A stretch of DNA of 64,000 nucleotides from Medicago truncatula (lineage: Eukaryota > Streptophyta > Magnoliopsida > Fabales > Fabaceae), in the NCBI RefSeq assembly GCF_003473485.1, contig NC_053046.1, positions 6,768,001 through 6,832,000 of the forward strand, in the 5' to 3' direction. The notes beneath the pieces were generated by a model. The model was not told the origin of the DNA. It saw only the letters and a program-made list of their open reading frames with translations, and made no database searches. Numbering within the stretch: position 1 is the first letter of the stretch; each line of letters starts with the position of its first letter. Position numbers and translations under genes: made by a program. Below are positions 48,183 through 59,399 of the stretch, in pieces.

Positions 48183-49438
48183 GAGCAAATAAGCAATTAT
48201 CCTTTAAAATTGTATGTTTTGTCTAATTATCCTCTTACATTAACAAAATTTCAATTACTTTCGAAATTGTACAATATTAATCAATTTATCCATTCCGTCA
48301 AATTCTTCTGTTAGTCAACATGACGTTTTGCAAATACCCCTGAAATTTTCCACTTATGTGCAAAATGCTTCCCAAACTTAAAAGTTTATATTTTTTTTTT
48401 TAATCCTTGACTCAACATATCAAAAGCAAACAATTAACAATTAACTTTAATAATTTAAACTATATAATATTACAATCCAATATAAATATTATAATCCAAT
48501 ATTACAATTAACATTCGGATCATTTATTACAATCCAATATTTTAAATAACAAAAAGCAAAACAATATACTAGTCCATTACCACATTGTAATACTTTATTG
48601 GATACGGAAATCAAAACTCTATAATACTTCTTTTGTTAATACAATGAGTACATGACAATCAACATAAGCATTACCCTATGGAACCTAACACTATTTGACA
48701 ATATTGATGTGTTTGACACCTATGTTGGAAGTCATAAGCTAGAATTCAAAAAAAAAAAAAAAAATCAATTCAGCATTGTTTTGATAGAAAAAGAAGCAGT
48801 TCGAAATACTCATTAGGCAAGATTGCATACATGGATACAAAACATGATTAGCCAGATATACTATGACTCTACTTTGTAATGTTCTTATGATGTGTTAGAC
48901 ATCTAATTTTAAGTTATTAGACAACAGTTACTATTAAGAAGTTATTGAATAAATAAGAAAATCAAATGAAAAATCAGTAGGCATTTTATTTGGGACTGAA
49001 TAGTGGTTTGGGAGAGACCAGACTCTCAATTTTCTAGGGAATTCATTGTATTCTATATTCCTATTGTATCATCAATAAAAGTAAGTTATTTCTGTTATAT
49101 TTCTATGTTTGGTATCAGTTTCTATCCTGATAATTCAAAGAAAGCGTCTTAAATAACTTAAAACATTAAAGCTTACTGTTAATTGTTTATCTTTAATATC
49201 TTTTGAGTCAAGTATAAGAAAAAAAATATAAATTTTCAAGTTCAAGGGGCATTTTGCACATAAGTGCAAAACTTCAGGGGGGGTATTTGCAAAACGTCAT
49301 GTTGACTAACAGAAGAATTTGTCGGAGGGGGTAAATTAATTAACGTTGTGCAATTTCAGAGGGGTAATTGAAGTTTTGTTAATGTCATGGGGTAATTGAC
49401 GAAACTTACAATTTAAAGGGGTAATTGCATATTTACCC
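48183..49438. mobile_element. MULE-type element with empty site in a sister block
   Basis: 1256 bases whose ends (GAGCAAATAAGCAATTATCC and GGGTAATTGCATATTTACCC) are inverted repeats. It is flanked by GTATTTAAAT at 48173-48182 and 49439-49448. The sister block reads straight through as AGGTATTTAAATGCGTCTC at about 58367-58386. Confidence 0.88.
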
Positions 49439-49599
49439 GTATTTAAATGCATCTCACGCATACATATCATTTATGGAAAATGTTAACTTGTGTCTTTAAA
49501 ACACAAGTTAAAGAGTCAAAAGTGGAAATAATTTGTCGTAATCAATGCTTTGAATTTAATTTTTTTACTTAATTGAATCCACAAAATTTAAGGAAAAAT

Positions 49600-50270
49600 T
49601 TCTACTTTTGGGTTACTTAACATTTGCCCTTAGAGAAACTTTTGGGTCAAACACCCGTATAGGTTACCTCCTTCTATGTCGACTAGGCATGACAATAGGG
49701 CGGTTTGGGTATCCTCGCCCCATCCCCATCCCCACAGTGGATAAACTCTTTTTTAAAACAAAAATAGAAGTATTTTTAAGCTCCGAGCGTAATGTTGTAA
49801 TGCATTATCCAGCAAAAGATGATGACGATCAATTGCTATGATGATGGAGAAGAGAGAGGCCGAAATTGTGAGACATGGAAGGAGAAAAGAGAGAACTATG
49901 ATAAATAAGGGTCAACTGAAATACCGAGATTGTGTGAGTGAAATCATTTAAGGTTTGGGTTTCTATTGATATAAAAGGGGCAATAAATTGATTTTCACCA
50001 TTCGGGATGGGTTTGGGTATGGGTTCGGGGTGAGTACTTATATCCTCGTTACCCGTTCCGTACCCGTGTTCTAAAATCGGGGAAAACCCAAACTCATTCA
50101 AAGCGGAAAAAATCCGTCAAATTGAGTTTGGTTCGGACGGGTATCCACGGATATGGGTTTTGTTGCCATGCTTAATGTTGACCACTATGTTTTTTGAAGC
50201 TCCCCTCGTGGTTGATGTTGATACTTTTCTCAAGTGTATTAAATCGTTCCCTAAAGAGACATCTTATATG
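49600..50270 (+). mobile_element. Short piece of reverse-transcriptase-like sequence, split by a MITE
   Basis: 49640-49683 plus 50175-50270 match 59950-60065 of the RT-like pseudogene (TTTTTTGAAGCTCCCCTCGT and CCCTAAAGAGACAT are shared). The gap is the element at 49684-50174. Confidence 0.65.
49684..50174. mobile_element. hAT-like MITE
   Basis: Ends TAGGCATGACAA and TTGCCATGCTTA are inverted repeats. The 8-base flanks ATGTCGAC (49676-49683) and ATGTTGAC (50175-50182) differ by one base. The uninterrupted site is at about 59986. GGGTATGGGTTCGGGG-type sequence inside gives misleading Pro/Asn-rich frames. Confidence 0.75.
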
Positions 50271-50295
50271 AATGTGGTTACATATGAATGTATAG

Positions 50296-50499
50296 GTATA
50301 TCCAAACTCTTGGACAGCAACAATGGTGTCATTGGATAACCAAGGTATGTGGAATTTGAGATCAGCCATATGGGAAAGACAATATCTTGGACAACAGTTG
50401 TATCTAAGAGTGTGGAATGCACAACGTACTGCAGCCAATGAATATGACATTCCTAATAATGCTCTGCTTTGTGGCAAAGCATTGGGACATCATCCTTAG
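50296..50499 (+). pseudogene. Duplicated last exon of the SKU5-like gene
   Basis: A 204-base block with the same length, an AG acceptor in front (TATAG) and an open frame to the same stop (ending CGKALGHHP) as exon 8 at 39241-39444, with only a few base changes. No other exon of the gene is nearby. It is an orphan carried along in the duplication that produced MES2, whose 3' end lies 300 bases away. Confidence 0.85.
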
Positions 50500-50799
50500 A
50501 GTATACGTTTTCAACCATTTATTTATTGGTGTTTTATTCTAGTCATGAGAGCTTGACTACAGCTAGATTTTTTATTCCTTAAGAAGATGATATAGGACAC
50601 TAGAGGGAGAAGTTATTTTCTCAAATTTGTGACAGTCTGGACTTATATTGAGAGAAATCATGTACTGAAATTTCTTCGCCAATTTATTTTCATACGGGCA
50701 CTTCCCGATAATATGGTAACCAACGTCGCACAATCCATGAGCATGCATGGTTATTTTACTAGCAATTTCTGAATTCAAATAAGCAGACACATTCAGTTG

Positions 50800-53700
50800 C
50801 TAATAATATGTCTCCGCAATCTCTTGAAGATATGCACAAAGCTCTTTCGGTTTAGAGAACATAGGCATGTGGTCAGCATCAACAATCACTTTGACATCAT
50901 TAGCAGGGTTTCGTTCAATCATTGATAGCTGAAAATCATGCTCTAACACTTTGTCTTGTTGGCACACAATGAAGACTTTGGCAACAGTTCCATGGTTATC
51001 TTTTGTGACTTTTGTTTTCTCTTGTAATAGTTCTTCATCACCATAGCTCCTAGCTGGCCTTAGTAATGACAATGCAAGGGACAAGTCCTGGTTCATATAT
51101 AAGCATTTCAGAAAGTTATAAGCATCTTATTTATTTCACAAAGAATTTAAAAGTATTTTGGCATTTTTATGTGTGTGTTACATTAAGCATATTGATTAGC
51201 CAGCATACCTCAGGTGGAGATAGTTGATACAATTTGGTTGCTAAGAATTGTGGTCCAAATAACATGGATCCATTTCGTTTATCATTAGGGCTATCATCAA
51301 GCATAATCTTTGTGTCCAAGCTGGAATCAATTCTTTGTGTATTCTGCAATTCACAAATTGAAACTATATAACAGTAATTGAAGAAAAAATACGGTTGCTT
51401 TCAATTTTTTACAGGCTAGTTTTTTTTTTTATCGTTCCGTGCGATTTGAGTCTAAACTTAGGGGTGTATTGTATTTTCTTTTTGGTTAAATTGCACTTTT
51501 AATCCCCAAACTTTCACAAATTGACAATTTTAATCCACCAAATTTAAAGTATCACTGTTGACGAAGCAAACACAATTTTGGGACCAAAATTACTGGTTTG
51601 TATTAGTTGAGGGTACAAAAGTGTAATTTAGCCGAATAATAAATATGTATATAACATTTCAGTCATGAAATTTGATTTTAATATATGCATTGACTTGGTC
51701 AAAATTATGAAGAACGACACTTTTGCAAAAGAGGCTAAAATTGGAGCACAAAAGTGTAATTTTTAAAGTTTAGGGACCAAAATTGTCGGTTTGTAAAAGT
51801 AAGGGCGAAAAGTATCATTTAACCTAGTGTTTTGGATGCTTTCAAGTAAGTACTTCGTCATTGTATTTTATTTCAATTAAGCACTTTGCATTTAAAATTG
51901 CAGTGACGAAACTAGCTTAATTTTTAAGCACTTCACCTTATAGTTAAAAAAAAAAAAAAAAAAAGGGCAAAACCACTCTTTATCTTCATTTTTAATTTCA
52001 AGTAAGTACTTCATCATTGTATTTTAATTCAAAATAGTCCTGCACGTTTTAAATTGCAGTGGCGGAGCTAGCTTACAAATATAAAGCACAAGTATTATAT
52101 TTAAAATTCAATGTATTAACCTTAACCACTAAAAAAGAGCTTCACAATAACTATTACTGGTGCAAAGTACAACACTTGTCATAACATACACTTGAGATAT
52201 GGCTCACGACTCTCTAGTCTTAAATTTAATATTCTCCTTGACTATAAACAAACAAGCAAAAAAGTCGTCTTCAAACAACATAGTAGTGATTTGAGATACG
52301 TTTTTCATGGGATAAGATTAACTCATGTGATATTGGACCTGTTTATTATAGTTTTTTATAAAATAGATTTTTGTAGTGTAATATATTTTTATTTAAAAAA
52401 ATTTAACAAAGAATTTTTTCAGGAAAGTTTTGAATAAAAAATCGGCTTGAATAGCTTATCTTAAAATATCATTCTAGATATTTCATCATTTTGTTATAAT
52501 TTTTTGATACTAAAATGTTGAAAAAATCTCTAAAAAAAAAACTATTTCAAATAGCTTTTCATAAAAATCATTTTTGAAATATATCATTTAAAAAAAAATG
52601 CGATTTTTACTATGTAAAATATTGAACAATAAATATTTAGGTAAGTGAATGTCAAAATATCTTTTTTAACTTATAACAAATGAGTTTGAAATAACTTATA
52701 CTATTTTTGAGTAAATTTCCAAAAAATCTATTTTTAAAAATACAAAAGAAAATCTATTTTTTTAGAATCTATAACAAACGGACCCATTTTCGTCGGAGGA
52801 AATAGCAAAGTTAAACTCCTCACCATTCAATTTCTTATGACATTGCCCCTTTTGTGATAGAGATAAATGAGTGACTGAAACTCAATTATAACACAAATAA
52901 TAAAGGAAGCGGATGTTTTCCATTGTTTATTGCCTCATTAGAGGAATCATCGCATCAATAATTTATTGATTTATTGATGCGGTGATTCACTTAAATAAAA
53001 TAGATCTTATTTCTAATAGTAGAATACCTTTTTTTTTCACTCAAGGGTAGGTTTGTGAGTTCTGTAGTTTGCTTTAAAGAATTGATTCTAGCATGTTTAG
53101 TTGTTGTTGAGTGAAATTGAATATGCCTTTAGAATTGATTCTACTTGAACCTCAAATTTTTAGTTTTTAATTTTTTTGACTTTCACACACAAATTTATAG
53201 CTCATCTCACTTTCGCATAAATTTATCTAAACACATACCACTTTTGGTCAAAATTATTTTTAATCAAAATCAATTTTTACACAATCAATTCTATCAAAAT
53301 TAATTGTCTCCATTGAGATAAATTGTCACATAACTTGCCTTATCATCACTAAGACGTCATCTAACTTTAGCATCTATATTACTAAAAGATGAAATTAAAA
53401 GATGAATGAGAGATAAATTTTGATCACGATATTATGTAATCAAAATTGCATGTATGCACTCTTACCGTCAAAAGATTTCTAGTTGTCCGATTAAGGTTGG
53501 AGGATTCTTTATTTTACGATGGAGTTTATCATATTTTTTTATGAATCTTACCCTTTTTTTTTTTTTTTAATCTTACCCTTCTAAAGTGAGTAATTCACTT
53601 TATAGCGTACACATATGTGCAATATCCATCATTAATTAACATATTAAAGGTAGAAATTATAGATATAGAATAACAAATGAAATTATGAGTTTGTTACAAT

Positions 53701-54354
53701 AACAACCATTAATTTTCTTAATTTACATTTTATCCACTTTAGATGATCCTTGCCCATATATTATACGGATTTCTTTTATTCTTTTTTGTTTGGATAGATA
53801 ATTCTTTAGATTATACATAGAAATCAAATTTTATTCACCCCAACTATTTTATTTTTGAATTTTTTGAATTTATGTTCTCCTCACTAGATACGTCACATAT
53901 GCATGTACATGCATATGTTGCCAAAGATGATGATAACTATTACATAAGAAATATGAGAAAGATCAAAATAAGGATAGTCAAGTACCTCTTGGAGTAGACT
54001 CAAGTAGCTTAGATCAGGAGAAGGCATGAAAGCTGTAACAAATACAGCAGCTGCAATTTTCTTTGGAAATAATTCCATGGCCACAGATATACACATCCCA
54101 CCCAAGCTATGACCCACTAGAATAACTCTCTGATCTTGTGGCAGTGACCTTAGAAATTCAATCAACGGTTCATAATAATCTGTGACAGAATCCAGCTCAT
54201 GCACTTGCTTTGGATGGATTCCAGAAGCAGCCATGTCTAGTGCTGTGACTTCGTGTCCAGCAGATTTTAACAGAGCAATAATCTTGTACCAACACCATGC
54301 CCCATGGCAAGATCCATGAATCAACACGAAATGTCTCTTAATCTCAGTATTCAT
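50800..54354 (-). CDS. Methylesterase / SABP2-like hydrolase, copy 2 (MES2)
   Basis: Exons 54354-53986, 51343-51209 and 51087-50800, in phase, 263 aa. The triad Ser83, Asp213 and His241 is intact, as is HGSCHGAWCW. Exon 1 differs from MES1 at only three bases out of 369, while exon 3 differs at roughly 11 of 288. Intron 1 is 2642 bases. The MES1 TATA-like segment is missing here: sequence jumps from the leader TGTTGG directly to CTTAGTCCGAG, a loss of about 28 bases between short repeats. The coding frame is fine but transcription may be weak or may use another start. Substrate unknown, as for MES1. Confidence 0.85.
51484..51824. mobile_element. GGTTAAATTGCAC-type MITE, MES2 counterpart of 41205-41562
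   Basis: Same ends and position in intron 1 as in MES1, so inherited from their common ancestor. Confidence 0.7.
52333..52788. mobile_element. MITE private to MES2 intron 1
   Basis: Begins GGACCTGTTTATTATAG and ends CTATAACAAACGGACCC, imperfect inverted repeats. MES1 lacks it at about 45925. About 55 further bases to the right are also extra in MES2. Confidence 0.6.
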
Positions 54355-54529
54355 CTACCTTTTTTAGTGCTCTGCTATGTTGGCTTAGTCCGAGAAAAAA
54401 AAAACAAGATTCTTATAAACAAGGGGCTTGATGGTATAGGTGGGCCATGACCCAAAAAAATTTCTTAAAAAATTATAGGGGGCGGCTGGGTTGGTGTTAA
54501 ATAAGGACGGACATAGACGGAAAACACTT

Positions 54530-54717
54530 GGTGATATTGGGGTGCCAATGTCAGTGATATTGGCCAACTAAAATATTCACAAGTGTACAAAAACATAAAA
54601 AACTCTTTTTAGTGATAGAGAAGAAAACATGATTTTTTTTTTATTTTTTTATCTTTTTATACACTTGTGACATATGGTTGACCAACGTCGCATGACATTG
54701 GCACCCCAATGTCACCC
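54530..54717. mobile_element. MITE upstream of MES2
   Basis: Inverted repeats GGTGATATTGGGGTGCCAAT and ATTGGCACCCCAATGTCACC, with ACAAGTGT/ACACTTGT further inside. Beyond it, 54718-55349 is AT-rich, with a short (TA)n run at about 54800 and no gene. Confidence 0.75.
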
Positions 54718-55349
54718 AAATGCTAGCAACCTAGACATGGTGGTTTGGTGTGGTTAAATTATAAAAGAAACTATTTAGTGCACATTTGATTTATAATATA
54801 TATATATATATATATATATAATGCGAAAATGAAATAAAAAAAACACTGCAACAAAATGGCTAAGGCGTGTCTGTTTTACCTATATATGTCTTAGGTTCGA
54901 ATCTCATTCATAGCACTTTTTATCATTTTTCAGCACTGGGAATTGAACCATAGACGCGCCTTTAGTTAAAGGACAAACATTATCGAATTATATGGTATAT
55001 ATTAGTTTTTCGATCTACTATATTAAAAAAAAAAAAAAAAAAAAAAGGAAAATTACACTCACCTCTCCTGAGATTTTACTAAACAACACAAAGACCCCCT
55101 CTAGTTTTAAAAAATCACTCACTCTTTAAATGTTAACAGTGTTTATCATCGTTACATGGAGATTGATCTGTTTTGTCTTCTTCAGCCTCTCTCTCTCCCA
55201 TCAACCACTCATCCACTTTTGTTTTCGTTTTCTTCTGATTCAATCTTCAAACTTAAAAGTTATCAATGTTCCTTAAATTTCCTTGTTGAATCATTAAACT
55301 CAAATCCACCATATTTGATTTGGGAGAATACTGAATATATTTTTAGATT

Positions 55350-55592
55350 GGCTTAATTGCACTTTTGGCCCCCTATCTTTTCAAAAGTTGCGATTTTAAC
55401 CCCCTAACTAATTAAAATACAAAACAACCTTCTATGTATTGGATCTTTGGCAGTTTCGGCCCCCAAAGTGGAAAGATAGGAGGCCAAAACTGCCAAAGAT
55501 CCAATACATAGGGAGTTGTTTTGTATTTTAATTAGTTAGGGGCCAAAATCATAACTTTTGAAAAGATAGAGGGCCAAAAGTGCAATTAAGCC
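55350..55592. mobile_element. Palindromic GGCTTAATTG MITE
   Basis: 243 bases, almost one continuous palindrome: GGCTTAATTGCACTTTTGGC at the left, its complement at the right, and arms that meet near the centre (CTTTGGCAGTTTCGGCCCCC facing GGCCAAAACTGCCAAAGA). Perfect 9-base target duplication TTTTAGATT (55341-55349, 55593-55601). Confidence 0.92.
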
Positions 55593-55739
55593 TTTTAGAT
55601 TTGTGGGTAAGTTCAAGCATCATTCACAGATATCATATGGAATAAAGTGGTGTCTTTTAAAGTGTCTCTTTTAATATGAAGATTGTTGAATTAAAGACTT
55701 TCAACTAAATATAATTTAATTCATCATGGAGTTCTTCAA

Positions 55740-56110
55740 CCAAGATCGTTGTTATGCTCGGGTGATTGTGGGATGGTAGAATATGGTGAATCATGTCTTC
55801 TTGGATTTCGATTTTTTTGGGAAGTAGTTTGGTCCTTCGTTTTGAAGTGGTTAGGGATATCTAGCGTGCTTTCATCTGATATTGGTTTGCAATCTTCTCA
55901 GTTGGATGGTGTCCATCTCCTCCGGAAGATATTTGCATCTCTCTTCAAATAATGTGGCTAACTACTATATGAATAATTTGGAAGGACCGTAACCTTCATA
56001 TTTTTCACAATAAAGAGTCATCTAACGCTTAGATGGTTGATAGGATGAAACTCCATTCTTGGTGGTGGTTTAGGCTTTGTTTGCGAGTTTGGAAGAAAAA
56101 ATAAATAAAG
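55740..56110 (+). mobile_element. LINE C-terminal fragment
   Basis: The plus strand reads VWSFVLKWLGISSVLSSDIG, then in another frame TTIWIIWKDRNLHIFHNKES and KLHSWWWFR, the tail of plant LINE polyproteins. Frame changes show it is dead. The following 56111-56972 is AT-rich without a gene. Confidence 0.6.
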
Positions 56111-56972
56111 GAGCAAGTGGAAGAAATAGATGACATTGAGAGGAGAATTCTTTAAATTTAATCTATATAGTTATAATATTTTTAAAATTAAAAATATATT
56201 AATCATAAGCATTGGTTTATCCTTATTTAAAAAACGACTCTTTCAAAAAATGTGAAAGATTTTAGCATTTTGTCTTATATTTCCAACCCTCGAAAGCATT
56301 CCCTTCCACTCCCCTCCAACCTCCCAAACAAAACCTTAAGGTGTATAAGCCTAATTTTTTTTTTTATTTTCTTTTTGTTTGCTGTTTTTTCAACACTTTA
56401 TATTGGTTTCTTATTAGACACGTCTTATGCTTAACTTCATTTTTTTTTTATTTATGTATATTTTTTGGCTTCTAAAAAAAACATATAAACACAAATGTTA
56501 TGTACACATTATCAGCACAGCCAATTTTAAAAAAAAAAAACTAGTAGAGCATGAAAAAACTGTATTCCACATGTTTGCGTTGTAACTCCCACCACCAATT
56601 TATCTATTTTGGATAATGGATGGATAGGGTACATAAATGTATCTTTCGTATGAATATGATGGTGGTAGCTTGTGTTACATACATGCATGATACAGAAAAG
56701 GAAAAACTGACAGGTCTACTCTACGTGTTCATCTTTTTTTGTCGTAATAGAGAAATTAACCTTGCCATTTCCAGGTTCCCTCAAGTTTTTCGAGTGAAAT
56801 TTTTTACCTTTATTTCGTAGGTATTTGATTTTTTATTTCTATATTTTTGTATATAGTTCTCATGACCTTGCAATGCAACGATCGTCTGATTGTACAATTC
56901 GATCCTTGACAAAAAAAAAAATATTGTACAATTCGATCCAATTAATTTAACAAATATCCGAAATACATTTAA

Positions 56973-57349
56973 GGGTAAATACCTCTTTTCGTCCTTGTAA
57001 TATTAGTGAATTCCGGTTTTAGTCCCTGTAAAAAAAAGATTTAGATTATGTCCATGTAATTTCAGATTCTTCCACTTTTGGTCCCTCATTTCACCACGTC
57101 AGCAGAATCTGCATACATGGCACGTAAAATAAGGGACCAAAAATGGAGGAATCTGAAATTACAGAATCAAAAGTGGGAGGAATTTGAAATTACAGGGACG
57201 TAATTTATGCATATTCTGCTGATGTGATGAAAGGAGTGACCAAAAGTGGAAGAATATGAAATTACAGGGACAAAATCTAAATTTTTTTTTTTACAGAGAC
57301 TAAAATTAAAATTCGCTAATATTACGGGAATGAAAAGAGATATTAACCC
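56973..57349. mobile_element. GGGTAAATACCTC MITE
   Basis: 377 bases with ends GGGTAAATACCTCTTTTCGT and GAAAAGAGATATTAACCC and a perfect 9-base target duplication TACATTTAA (56964-56972, 57350-57358). Inside, the phrase GGAATCTGAAATTACAG is repeated several times in both orientations. Confidence 0.88.
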
Positions 57350-57917
57350 TACATTTAAATATAGTGATTGGATTTAAAGCACCGAAACTGCATGCCATGC
57401 CACCAATTCCCGGTTCCAACCTATCAAATCCAATTAATGTTGAGGTTTTGCTCAACAAAAAAGAAAATTAATGTAGAGGTTTTGGGTTGAAATTAAACTA
57501 TTGAATCAATACATGGTGATTCGGAAAAGAAAAAAAAAATTGACATAATGATTGAACCGTAGCTTATTTGGGGATTTTGGAAGTAGATGAGTACTCCATG
57601 ATCCATGATTTTTTTGGTGTCCATGATCCATGACGACGGCTAATAGAATTTAGAACAGAATTTAGAATGCGTATACATGCAACAAATATATAGTTTTTTT
57701 CTAACAAAATAATAGACATATAGTTGCAGATAAAATATTGTAAAAACAGAGGACAAACCATTTTCAACGAAATTGACATCTAAATCTAAATGGGATTTGG
57801 TTTTGATATATTATTGTTAATGACCGGCAAAGAATAATCTTAGCGGGAGGTGAGTAAGTGATTGAATAAAAAAATAAATGAGTGAATGGGTGGTTCCTAA
57901 CATAGTCAATCTCGGAT

Positions 57918-58046
57918 AGCATTGTGTATCGGTCGACTTCAAAAGTGAGACAGCGGTATGACAAATAATGATCATTCATATTTTATTATTATTTTTTGGA
58001 CAAATTATATAACATTGTGTATCGGTCGACTTCAAAAGTGAGAAAG
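57918..58046. repeat. Short direct repeat at a duplication edge
   Basis: CATTGTGTATCGGTCGACTT plus CAAAAGTGAGA occurs at about 57920 and again at about 58012. The second copy runs straight into sequence homologous to 47848 onward. The rest of 57360-58030 is intergenic. Confidence 0.75.
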
Positions 58047-58204
58047 CAATTTTCTTTAACTTAATTCAATCACCTTACAATTAAGTCCAGTTTGATGGCT
58101 TGCTCAAGCAAAAATTCCAGTCAGATGGGATAGATTGTGACCATCTACCTCCCAATACCTTAGCCATTAAATCATTACGTGCCCAAGTTTGTTTCATCGG
58201 TTAA

Positions 58205-58960
58205 ATTTAATGTAAGTATCCAAAGTCCAAACTCGTGGACAGCAACATTGGAGTCATTGAATAATCAAGTATGTAGAACTTCAGGTCAACCATATGGAAA
58301 AGACACCCCCGCAGACGGTGAGTAGGATATTCTTTAGGGCATCCGTGATGAAAAAACTTATTTTTAGGTATTTAAATGCGTCTCAAACATACATATATCT
58401 TTTTATAAAAAATGTTAATTTGTGTCATTAAAGCACAAGTTAATGAGTTAAAAATGAAAATAATTTGTTGTAATCAATGTATTTGAATTTAATTTTTATT
58501 TTTAATTAATTGAATACATAAAATTTAAGAAAATGTGTTTACTTTTGGATTGCTTAACATGTGTTCTTATGACGTAAGTTAGCAAGACTTATCATTTATT
58601 TATAATCTTTTAATAGAAATATCCTGTAAACACTTAATCCCTTCAACCTAACAATTCATACAAATTTCTTAAATGTAACTCACTAATTATCGATCAATAA
58701 CTAAATAAAATTGCATTTCAATATTTTAATCTCAATTTATCTATCATTAAGTACTCAAAATTATTTTCCTCTAATGAGATACCACAAAAAAAAAAAAAAA
58801 AAAAATTCTTAAACATGAGACATTCTCTCATTAAAGATGGTCTTATAATGCTTTGTTTTGCAGAAAAACATTGCGACATCATCTTTAGAGTATATACATT
58901 TTCAACCATTTATTGTTAGTTTTATTCTAGTCATGAAGCTTGACTACAACTAGACTTTTT
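58205..58960 (+). pseudogene. Split remnant of the SKU5-like last exon near MES3
   Basis: The first part (58205-58320) matches the start of exon 8. The end part (58858-58960, GCAGAAAAACATTGCGACAT and CATCTTTAGAGTATA) matches its 3' end and downstream flank. About 540 bases of AT-rich sequence lie between. Broken. Confidence 0.65.
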
Positions 58961-59399
58961 TTTATTAAGAAGAATATATAGGATTAAAGGGAGAAGTTAA
59001 TTTCTCAAGTTTATGACAATCTTAACATATATTTGAGAAATTTGTTGTTTTGAACTTCTAACTAGTTTATTTTCATTTGTGCTCATCCCCAACGTAGCAC
59101 TTAACACCGCTCAAACAACTCAAATTGATAGAAGGATTAGATAAATATATTGAGGAATAATTTAGAGACGTAGGTTTTAATAATTTACAGATTAATTTAA
59201 AAATTATGGTAATGAACAAGTTTAATAGGTGCATAAACTCTTTTAAATACCCTCCTTTTTTATCGCTCATCTATCACATCATGGACACTTTTCTTATCAA
59301 ATTTTCATGCCAAAATGCACTCTTTGACCAATGCTTAAGCAATGAATGTGTGGAATGTGTAAGAGTTTTGTGTCATAAGTCGTGCATGTCATCATTATG

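Noticed and set aside
49829-50101. 90-codon minus-strand frame rich in Pro and Asn
   Set aside because: Lies wholly inside the hAT-like MITE; a read-through of its GGGTATGGGT sequence.
54840-54970. Possible SINE or tRNA relic (GGTTCGAATCTC)
   Set aside because: Has a B-box-like motif but no good A box or tail, and it forms a loose inverted repeat; could not be assigned.
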